Positions 45,258 through 51,635 of a stretch of DNA of 51,635 bases are shown here, in pieces. Where the stretch lies: the NCBI GenBank assembly GCA_030535355.1, contig JAUNIO010000013.1, positions 1 through 51,635 of the forward strand, in the 5' to 3' direction. A model generated the notes under the pieces. The model was not told the DNA's origin. It worked only from the letters and a program-made list of their open reading frames with translations, and did not search any database. The DNA is from a bacterium (GTDB taxonomy: Bacteria > Vulcanimicrobiota > Xenobia > Xenobiales > Xenobiaceae). A program made the translations under genes and the position numbers. The stretch's first letter is position 1. Each line of letters starts with the position of its first letter.

Positions 45258-45833
45258 ATGGAGTTGTTGAATAGTGCCGGCAATATGTTAGAAACCTTAA
45301 ACTTGACCATGGTGTATATCGCTATGGTCGGAATCGGAATTGTTGTCTGCCTGCTGGCCTCATTCCTTGGCGGAGACGACGGCACTATAGGCGATGGGGG
45401 ACATACGCCAGGTCTGATCATCAGCCCCATGAGCATGGCCACTTTCACTACGCTTTTGGGCGGCTTTGGATTAATTACTTACTCTGGCTTTTCGATGTCT
45501 GCTATTGCCAGTGTTTTGACTTCGATAGCTTGCTCGCTGGTATCGGTTAGTATATTTAATTATATCTTATTCAAGGTCTTCTGGAGCAGCGGCTCGACGA
45601 TGAAAGCTGAAGAAATCGATGGTAAGATAGGTGAAGTTTATACATCGATCCCGGAAAACGGAGTAGGGGAGATCATTTATCGCGATTCACTGGGAGTTCG
45701 CCAAAAAAGGCCGGCCCGCAGCAGCGACGGACAAACAATCCCCACCGGAACCTCGGTCGTGGTGAAGAGCTCGGTCGACGCTACGCTGATCGTGGATAAG
45801 GCCCCGGATAATTCAGGCCTGAAAAAGAAATAA
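45258..45833 (+). CDS. NfeD-like membrane protein
   Basis: From the ATG at 45258 (MELLNSAGN, 191 aa), chosen because GGAGG lies five bases upstream; a TTG earlier in frame is part of that ribosome site. Three membrane helices (about 18-37, 55-80, 85-105) are followed by an OB-fold C-terminal domain (IDGKIGEVYTSIPENGVGEI, GTSVVVKS), the pattern of NfeD/YuaF proteins. These proteins pair with flotillins in membrane microdomains, and a flotillin gene follows about 200 bases downstream. Confidence 0.9.
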   Translation: MELLNSAGNMLETLNLTMVYIAMVGIGIVVCLLASFLGGDDGTIGDGGHTPGLIISPMSMATFTTLLGGFGLITYSGFSMSAIASVLTSIACSLVSVSIFNYILFKVFWSSGSTMKAEEIDGKIGEVYTSIPENGVGEIIYRDSLGVRQKRPARSSDGQTIPTGTSVVVKSSVDATLIVDKAPDNSGLKKK

Positions 45834-46037
45834 GCTACTTTATTATTGTTATCATTGATAGGGGCAGCAAACGCTGATTGTTAGGTGTTTGCAGTTTATA
45901 TTACGGCGGGGGTGAGAAACAGAGGCAGGCGAAGAGGCGCAAATTTTATTGTTAAAAGCTCTTAGCGCAGCTGTTCATTATTGTGAACGGCATGTTAGGC
46001 GCTGTTTATTTGGTCGTGTTTTAGGAGGTTAGCGGCT

Positions 46038-47600
46038 ATGGCTGAAAATGGGATTTTACTCGGCATCCTAGCAATCTTTTTTGTACTGTTTTTAATAACT
46101 TTGGTCGTCACGAAGATGTACCAAAAAGGCGGTCCTAACGAAATCTTAGTTATCTCTGGTAGATCGGATCAGCCTCGCTTGGTTAAAGGAAGCGGTACCG
46201 TAGTAGTTCCTTGGTTAGAGCGTGTAGATCGTTTTTCCTTGGAAACCATGACCATTGAAATTTTGACACCTGAAGTTTACTCGTCTCATGGCGTACCTGT
46301 GATTATCGACGCTGTGGCCCAAGTAAAGGTCATGTCAGACGATATGAACACCATTCGTTTGGCTTTAGAGCGCTTTCTGTCCAAGAACCCCAATGAAATC
46401 CGCGAGATTATTAAGCAGACTTTGGAAGGTCACACCCGCGCCATCATCGGTCAGATGAGCGTAGAAGACATCATTACCGCCCGCGACGAATTCGCTCAGA
46501 AAGTAACCGAAGTATCTACCCGTGACTTGGCCAATATGGGTTTGTCCATCGACTCCTTCTCCATTAAAGATATTAAAGATAACCAGGGCTATCTGGCCGC
46601 TTTAGGTAAACCGCGTACGGCTGAAGTCAAACGCGATGCCGCTATCGCTGAAGCTATGGCTGCCCGCGACGCTCAGAAAGCCGCCGCTGCCGCCGGTCAG
46701 GAAGCTGAAATCGCCAAGATCGACGCTAAGACCCAGGTCGCTGATAAAGAGAGAGAATTCCGTATCAAGCAGGCTGGTTACAATAAAGAAGCCATGACCA
46801 GCGAAGCTGAAGCCGACCTCTCCTATGAACTCCAAAAGAACATTTCCGCTCAGGAAGTCAAGAAGCAGGAAGTTATGATTCAGGTCGTGGAGAAACAGCA
46901 GCTCATCGAAGTGGAGCGCCGCGAAGCTGAGCGCCGCGAAGTCGAGCTGGTGGCCACGGTTAAGAAACCCGCCGAAGCTGAGCAGTATCGCATTCAGACC
47001 CTGGCCGAAGCCGAGCAGTACAAACTTAAAACCACGGCCGCTGGTGAAGCTGAAGCTAATCGCCTCAACGGTTTTGCTACCGCCGACGTTAAACAAAAAG
47101 CCGGTGAAGCTGAAGCTGCTGCTGAGAAAGCCCGCGGTTTGGCCAACGCTGAAGTTGACCGCGCTGTCGGTTTGGCCAACGCCGAAGTTATTCGCGCCAA
47201 AGGTTTAGCCGAAGCCGAAGCCATGAACAAGAAAGCCGCAGCCTGGGGCTCCTACAACCAAGCGGCTATTATGCAGATGCTCATCGACCGTATGCCGGAA
47301 ATTGCTTCCGCTATCTCCGCGCCTTTGGCTAAGACCGACAAGATCGTGATGATCAACTCCGACGGCGCTGGCGGCGGTGCTTCCAAACTGACCAAAGACG
47401 TTACCAACTGCGTGGCTCAGCTGCCTGCGGTTCTCGAGGCGCTTACCGGTGTCGATGTCGCCGAATTGGTTAAACAGGTACCCGGATTAGGTGAAAAATT
47501 GAGCAAAGCTTCTACACCTCTGCGTATGCCCTCTGCCCCTGCGATGACGGCTCCTCCCGCAGCTCCGTCCATTTCTTCACCTCACATGCTCAACAAATAA
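46038..47600 (+). CDS. floT: Flotillin (FloT/YuaG-type SPFH protein)
   Basis: A scaffold of functional membrane microdomains, 520 aa. One N-terminal membrane helix (about 5-26) is followed by the SPFH domain (about 30-200: GSGTVVVPWLERVDRFSLE, SSHGVPVIIDAVAQVKV, GLSIDSFSIKDI). A long Ala/Glu-rich coiled coil (about 195-400) carries many EAE and NAEV repeats; its DNA is correspondingly repetitive. The C-terminus is Pro/Ala-rich. GGAGG lies upstream of the start. The NfeD-like gene upstream is its usual partner. Confidence 0.95.
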   Translation: MAENGILLGILAIFFVLFLITLVVTKMYQKGGPNEILVISGRSDQPRLVKGSGTVVVPWLERVDRFSLETMTIEILTPEVYSSHGVPVIIDAVAQVKVMSDDMNTIRLALERFLSKNPNEIREIIKQTLEGHTRAIIGQMSVEDIITARDEFAQKVTEVSTRDLANMGLSIDSFSIKDIKDNQGYLAALGKPRTAEVKRDAAIAEAMAARDAQKAAAAAGQEAEIAKIDAKTQVADKEREFRIKQAGYNKEAMTSEAEADLSYELQKNISAQEVKKQEVMIQVVEKQQLIEVERREAERREVELVATVKKPAEAEQYRIQTLAEAEQYKLKTTAAGEAEANRLNGFATADVKQKAGEAEAAAEKARGLANAEVDRAVGLANAEVIRAKGLAEAEAMNKKAAAWGSYNQAAIMQMLIDRMPEIASAISAPLAKTDKIVMINSDGAGGGASKLTKDVTNCVAQLPAVLEALTGVDVAELVKQVPGLGEKLSKASTPLRMPSAPAMTAPPAAPSISSPHMLNK

Positions 47601-47634
47601 GGTTTAGCTGACAGACAATATACTGCGAACAAAT

Positions 47635-47675
47635 AAAAGCCCCTGGATTATATTTGATCCGGGGGCTTTATTGTT
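47635..47675 (+). terminator. Intrinsic terminator after the flotillin gene
   Basis: AAAGCCCC...GGA pairs with TCC...GGGGCTTT around a loop TTATATTTGA, followed by ATTGTTTT. Confidence 0.85.
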
Positions 47676-47815
47676 TTATGCGCTTTAGTGGCAAAGCACT
47701 TACCGAGTAGTGATTATGCGGAAAGATACCGCAGTGTGCGTAGGTAGGTTATTTTAGGCGGCTGGACGCCAGGCTTCAATAGGTTTTGAATACTGCAGCG
47801 GCAGCCTGTGCTGTT

Positions 47816-48268
47816 TTATAGCAGTGCCAGAGTTTGGAGAGGATTAGCAGCGGCTTTCACCTTTTCGGCGGCAGCAATGATCAGGCCGTTTTCATCGATG
47901 ATATAGGTGGTGCGCACCACGCCCTTGGATACCTTGCCAAACATTTTCTTTTCGTGCCAGACATCGTAAGCCTGAATAGCCTGCAGCTCGGGATCGGCCA
48001 AAAGCGTAAACTTAAGGCCGTATTTGTCGGCAAATTTGCGGTGAGAGGCAGTGCTGTCTTTGCTTATGCCGACGATTGTGGCATTTTTGGTGCCAAACTG
48101 TTCGAGCAGCTCGTTAAATCCGCTGGCTTGTTGGGAACATCCGGCGGTATTGTCTTTAGGGTAAAAGTATAAAACTACTCTGCGTCCTCTATACTCTTGT
48201 AGAGTATGGATAGTGCCGTCTTGATCTGCTAAGGTAAAATCTGGGGCTGGAGTGCCTGGAGTCAGCAT
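47816..48268 (-). CDS. bcp: Bcp-type peroxiredoxin
   Basis: A thiol peroxidase of the BCP/PrxQ group, 150 aa. The active site reads YPKDNTAGCSQQAS: the peroxidatic Cys44 follows the usual Thr41, and the conserved Arg is in VRTTYIID. The resolving Cys normally five residues later is Ser49, so this is a 1-Cys-type member, probably resolved by an external thiol. It lies two bases after the desulfoferrodoxin gene and is surely co-transcribed with it. Confidence 0.94.
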   Translation of the reverse strand: MLTPGTPAPDFTLADQDGTIHTLQEYRGRRVVLYFYPKDNTAGCSQQASGFNELLEQFGTKNATIVGISKDSTASHRKFADKYGLKFTLLADPELQAIQAYDVWHEKKMFGKVSKGVVRTTYIIDENGLIIAAAEKVKAAANPLQTLALL

Positions 48269-48270
48269 GA

Positions 48271-48657
48271 TTAGTTCTGAGCTTCAGCTTTCCAGAGTGA
48301 GTGCAAATTGCAGTAGGCATAGACCGCTTCAACTTTTTCACCCTCGCAGATGGCAAATTTGGCTTTGGGTTCGCTGCCCGGCTTGAGTACGCGGCGCTGA
48401 TTGCCGCAGCAGGTCTGCAAGGAAATCCATTCGATGTAATGCTCAGGAAGCATGGGGTGAGCTGCGGAGCCGACACTGACTTCAACGATATTGTCTTTCA
48501 CCGTGAAAACGGGAATATGCTTTTCTTTGGAAGCTTCGACGGTTCCGGCTTCGATCTCTTTCATCTTTTGGCCGCAGCACATCACGGGCACGCCGTTGTT
48601 CTTAACGTAGGCGACGATGTTGCCGCAGTGTTCACAGATGTAAAATTTTTGCTCCAT
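48271..48657 (-). CDS. dfx: Desulfoferrodoxin (superoxide reductase)
   Basis: A two-iron superoxide reductase of 128 aa that converts superoxide to peroxide in anaerobes. Center I ligands are Cys8, Cys11, Cys27 and Cys28. Center II ligands are His47 (EKHIPV), His67 (AHPML), His73 (EHYIEW), Cys116 and His119 (YCNLHSLWK). GGAGG and AAAGG lie upstream of the ATG. The product peroxide would be a substrate for the peroxiredoxin encoded next in the operon. Confidence 0.96.
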   Translation of the reverse strand: MEQKFYICEHCGNIVAYVKNNGVPVMCCGQKMKEIEAGTVEASKEKHIPVFTVKDNIVEVSVGSAAHPMLPEHYIEWISLQTCCGNQRRVLKPGSEPKAKFAICEGEKVEAVYAYCNLHSLWKAEAQN

Positions 48658-48707
48658 GTTTACCTTTCCTCCGTAATAATGAGCGCTGCCGGCGGAGTCA
48701 CCGGCGC

Positions 48708-48744
48708 ACGAAATTATTATAAACGTTCGCAGAAATAAAGAAAA
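48708..48744 (-). promoter_or_regulatory. Putative dfx-bcp promoter with a weak PerR-box-like sequence
   Basis: On the minus strand TATAAT (48721-48716) lies 17 bases after a poor -35 (TTTTCT). The sequence 48708-48722 matches about 10 of 14 defined positions of the Bacillus PerR box, mainly the AATTATTATAA side. An AATAACGTTATT palindrome lies upstream at 48759-48770. Regulation by peroxide is plausible but not shown. Confidence 0.35.
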
Positions 48745-48837
48745 GAGGCATTATTTATAATAACGTTATTTTTAAGATATTGGAAACCTCAAGATAATAT
48801 TGTATTATAAATTAATAAAAATTTGATAAAAAATAAG

Positions 48838-48870
48838 ATCATTTAGTTAGCGATTAGCTAACTTGCTAAC
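48838..48870 (+). repeat. Solo end of the dispersed repeat
   Basis: ATCATTTAGTTAGCGATTAG and the following bases match the left end of copy B with two or three changes, then similarity stops. The remainder of the gap to 48970 is AT-rich with a GGAGG ribosome site for the next gene. Confidence 0.55.
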
Positions 48871-48970
48871 CATATAACGCACAATAATTGCATTTAAGGT
48901 GATGTGGCCGCGATTGTTTTGCGGAATATAATATATATTGATACATTAGTCTCGATTAAACGGAGGTCGT

Positions 48971-51484
48971 ATGGTAAAACAGAGGATCAAACGCGGAGCG
49001 GTACTGATTATGACCATGATGGCCATCGTGCTTTCGTTTATGCTGCTGTCGGTGCTGCTGCAGACCACTGGAGTGGGGCAGATGAATACCCGCACGTTTT
49101 ACGACCGCGAAGCGGCTTTGCAGGCCGCTCAATCTGGGGTGGATTACGCCACAACTAAACTGCAGGCCAATAATGGCTGGCGCGGTGACGACAATAGTGA
49201 ATTTGGAAAACTCACAGACGGATTGCTGGTTAAAGAGGATAACGGCAATGTGGTGGGACTCATCAAAAACAGCGCCAACAGCATCTCGGCATTTCGCATT
49301 GAGTTTAATTACGAGATCACCAGCGTTGATTTGGAAACTGCCAAGAAAATAGAGAATAATCTGTTTTATAATGGCACTTCTTTTCTTTCTTCCGCTTTGC
49401 CCATCGATATGCCCTACGTAAGCCTCAATAATTTCGGCAACAGCGATCACGTTCTGATGTATAGAGCTAACGACAATGGCAAGGGAGTCAATTGCGAGGG
49501 CAATAAAGTCGTCAATTTAGAGCTTTTTGCACCGCAAAGCAAAGATAAAAATGATGCTCCTCTCCACTTGAGGAATTTTTCCAACCATGTTCCGGCCTAT
49601 ACTACCTGTCTCATCGTGGAAGGATTGGCCGGCAAAGGCCTGCGGGACTGCAAAGCTCCGGCGGACATCAACGACAATTTAGTCTTTCATGAAGACGCGG
49701 TGACGCGGCGGTATGTCGAAGTTTATCTAAATCAAAACTTTCGGGCTTTCAAAGGCTATGCCGCTTACGCTAAGGGCGAAATCAATTTAACGGTTAGAGA
49801 CAAAGCCTTTGTGCACAGCGGCGGTTCCCTGTACTCCAACCAAAAATCAGAGGATGACGAGGACAAGAGCACTCTTCCCAATCCCGGCTATATGCGCAGC
49901 GATAATAACTTTAATGTTAAAAATTCTCGCGGCGAGAAAGGTACCTTAAACGCTTTTAACGGCATTGTTTTTGGTAAAAACCCTAGTTTTAATGAAGATA
50001 AAACCAAGTATACTTTTACCAATAATGCCGGCACAGAAAAGTCTTATACCTTTAGCACTGAGGGAAAAGCCAAAGAGGGGCTGAATGAGATGGAAGAACT
50101 CAAATATGAAGATGTCCCCCATACGGATACTAAAGATAAGAGCGACGAGGTTTGTATCCTGCCCGGGCTTTACGAGTGGCATAAGTCAGCGGCCGATTCC
50201 AATTATTACGAGCTGCGCTATTATGAAAGCGGACAATACAAGGTAGATGAAAAAACTCACGATCCCAAACCTCTGGCTGGGGCTTCCTATAAATTAGCTG
50301 TGGCCAGGGGAATGCTTACTGAAGAGCAGAAAAACTCTGGCAAATATGTGGAGGTCGCTCCTGAAGGCAAATTTGAATTTGTCACCGAGTCGGAGGTTTC
50401 AGCTGACGAACCTGCTGAAACCGAGCCAGGCGCAGGTGTGACGGAAAAAGTTAAGATAGATGTAACAAAAATAACCGAACCCACTTTATTTTTGAAAGGA
50501 AAGCTGTCCTGCGACGGCTCCTTGCTGGTCAGCAGCTATAAGGATGTTACCGATACTGCTGGTTTTGTGGATAAATGCCCGCAAGTAATTTTCGATGATT
50601 ATAGCGTTTATAACGATAGCGGGGAGATTGATGAAGAGAAAAGTGAACCCGGCGTATTGACCGCTAAAAATGACATATTTTTTATAGCTTCTCTGAAGGG
50701 CAGTGGCTCAGCGATAACTAATGGCGGGGATGTCTATTTTGTGGGTAAAAGCGCCGTAGAAAGCGGTAGTGACGGGGTGGCTATCTATGGTAAAAACGTC
50801 AATTTGGAATCCATGGATATGATCGTCGATAGTATCTCCGGAAATGCCTTAAGTGCGAGTATGAACGGTTTTAAGGGCGTCGTTGATGGTAGCAATGTAA
50901 AGTTTCATCCCGATGCCAATGCCATGTTCGATATACTGAAAGGTCAGAACAACGATAAACTTAAAACGTATATAGAAAAGAATTATGGTATTACTGTGAA
51001 GACCAGCCGTGTCGATAATGAATCCGGTGGACACGGTAGGCATAAAGTAGAAAAATATAAAATTACTGTCTGGACGGAAGGTACTGATGCGCGGAAGTAC
51101 ACAATTATTGCCCAAAAAAACAAGTATGGATATAAAGATATGTGGATTTGGGATCATAGAGGCCGAGGTGCCTGGGTATATAATATGTATTTCCCTTTAT
51201 CTGCTGTCAAAGACGGTTTGGGTGATGAAGTCGATCAAATGATCAAGAAGTTTGGCCAGATGGCCTACGGCGATCAGCGCATCAGCGGAGCTATTTACGC
51301 CCAAGAGAATTTCAATGTGAACTTAAATGGCAAATACAAACTGTTCGTGCAGGGAGCTGTTCATGCCCGCAAAAACATAACCGCTAAATGTTCAGGTATA
51401 GACTTGGATTACGACGAAATGTACGTGAGCAAGCTGCTGGATACCAACGGTGTGTTAAGCCGAGATCTTTGGAACTGCTGGTAG
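48971..51484 (+). CDS. Giant PilX-like surface/pilus-associated protein
   Basis: An 837-aa protein whose N-terminus is of PilX type: basic residues, then a hydrophobic helix (about 12-32, GAVLIMTMMAIVLSFMLLS), then YDREAALQAAQSGVDYATTKL, as in minor type IV pilin-like proteins. The remainder is a long Asp/Asn/Ser/Lys-rich beta-type region with repeated parallel-beta-like segments. PilX proteins are about 170-200 aa in Neisseria, so this one is several times larger. No other pilin or secretion gene is adjacent. CGGAGG supports the start. Confidence 0.8.
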   Translation: MVKQRIKRGAVLIMTMMAIVLSFMLLSVLLQTTGVGQMNTRTFYDREAALQAAQSGVDYATTKLQANNGWRGDDNSEFGKLTDGLLVKEDNGNVVGLIKNSANSISAFRIEFNYEITSVDLETAKKIENNLFYNGTSFLSSALPIDMPYVSLNNFGNSDHVLMYRANDNGKGVNCEGNKVVNLELFAPQSKDKNDAPLHLRNFSNHVPAYTTCLIVEGLAGKGLRDCKAPADINDNLVFHEDAVTRRYVEVYLNQNFRAFKGYAAYAKGEINLTVRDKAFVHSGGSLYSNQKSEDDEDKSTLPNPGYMRSDNNFNVKNSRGEKGTLNAFNGIVFGKNPSFNEDKTKYTFTNNAGTEKSYTFSTEGKAKEGLNEMEELKYEDVPHTDTKDKSDEVCILPGLYEWHKSAADSNYYELRYYESGQYKVDEKTHDPKPLAGASYKLAVARGMLTEEQKNSGKYVEVAPEGKFEFVTESEVSADEPAETEPGAGVTEKVKIDVTKITEPTLFLKGKLSCDGSLLVSSYKDVTDTAGFVDKCPQVIFDDYSVYNDSGEIDEEKSEPGVLTAKNDIFFIASLKGSGSAITNGGDVYFVGKSAVESGSDGVAIYGKNVNLESMDMIVDSISGNALSASMNGFKGVVDGSNVKFHPDANAMFDILKGQNNDKLKTYIEKNYGITVKTSRVDNESGGHGRHKVEKYKITVWTEGTDARKYTIIAQKNKYGYKDMWIWDHRGRGAWVYNMYFPLSAVKDGLGDEVDQMIKKFGQMAYGDQRISGAIYAQENFNVNLNGKYKLFVQGAVHARKNITAKCSGIDLDYDEMYVSKLLDTNGVLSRDLWNCW

Positions 51485-51518
51485 GCGGCGCGCTAAGAGC
51501 CGAATATCACTGGATAAA

Positions 51519-51562
51519 AATGGGCGGCTTTCTCAGTTTGGGAAAGCCGTTCATTTTTTTTA
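51519..51562 (+). terminator. Intrinsic terminator after the PilX-like gene
   Basis: Bases 51519-51532 pair with 51542-51555 (two mismatched bases in the middle of the stem), followed by an eight-base T-run. Confidence 0.88.
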
Positions 51563-51570
51563 TTTTGCTC

Positions 51571-51599
51571 TTGACATAGCTAATTGAAAGTGCTATTAT
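51571..51599 (+). promoter_or_regulatory. Strong sigma70 promoter at the window edge
   Basis: TTGACA (51571-51576), a 17-base spacer and TATTAT (51594-51599) with an extended TG. Transcription would start near 51606. The transcribed sequence begins GGCGTTCGGGACAAGG with no ribosome site, which may suggest a structural RNA, but the window ends before it can be identified. Confidence 0.75.
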
Positions 51600-51635
51600 C
51601 TCCTGGCGTTCGGGACAAGGTTCTGAACGGTCGCC

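Noticed and set aside
46602-47096. 164-codon minus-strand frame opposite the flotillin coiled coil
   Set aside because: It arises from the Ala/Glu-rich repeats read in reverse; the plus-strand protein is clearly real.
46690-47220. Tandem DNA repeat in the flotillin gene
   Set aside because: The repetition reflects Ala/Glu coiled-coil codons of a normal flotillin and is not an independent element.
48956-49450. 164-codon minus-strand frame opposite the PilX-like gene start
   Set aside because: It overlaps the conserved PilX-type N-terminus and has no supporting features.

Overview
The window reads as a chromosomal segment of a diderm Firmicute, most likely a Negativicutes (inference; no 16S or tRNA gene is present). 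Two signals support this. The gene order wecA-wecB-atpZ-atpI-ATP synthase-murA-mreB/mbl is a Clostridia/Negativicutes arrangement. The same strand carries outer-membrane genes: a giant TamB-like protein and an MlaE-MlaF-MlaD lipid transporter whose MlaD has a long C-terminal beta-rich extension. A superoxide reductase and an AmmeMemoRadiSam-type radical SAM enzyme suit an anaerobe.

Layout. 1-2.3 kb (+): a dispersed repeat, a Cys-rich unknown protein and 4-alpha-glucanotransferase. 2.5-31.4 kb (almost all -): a HAD hydrolase; TamB; the wecA-to-mreB block with the whole F1Fo ATP synthase; a Ser/Thr kinase; mlaEFD; grpE/dnaJ; and a secreted unknown protein. 31.5-34.3 kb (+): a BsuPI-domain membrane protein, the RNase P RNA gene and an M30-like zinc metalloprotease lipoprotein. 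34.5-35.6 kb (-): an unrecognised membrane protein. 36-39.8 kb (+): a maltodextrin-type ABC importer (binding lipoprotein and two permeases, no ATPase) and a secreted lytic transglycosylase. 39.8-40.6 kb: a gene-poor stretch with a compact type I toxin-antitoxin-like locus. 40.6-51.5 kb: a TPR protein, CorA, AmrS-like enzyme, alpha/beta hydrolase, NfeD/flotillin pair, peroxiredoxin/desulfoferrodoxin pair, and a giant PilX-like surface protein. The last 65 bases hold a strong promoter for something beyond the edge.

Most notable: (1) at 40.0-40.4 kb, a 30-codon hydrophobic peptide ORF lies between two convergent promoters, the antisense one matching the sigma70 consensus exactly. Both predicted RNAs start at the tips of one long imperfect inverted repeat that can also close the sense RNA 5' to 3'. 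(2) A family of about 220-bp structured repeats with short terminal inverted repeats occurs as full and decayed copies, one of them inside the ATP synthase operon. (3) The ATP synthase Fo sector is unusual: two different b subunits, a c subunit with a signal-peptide-like leader and a partial Na+-binding signature, an a subunit with a His/Glu-rich insertion, and an AtpZ with about 190 extra residues. (4) MlaD looks like the trans-envelope, barrel-bearing form.
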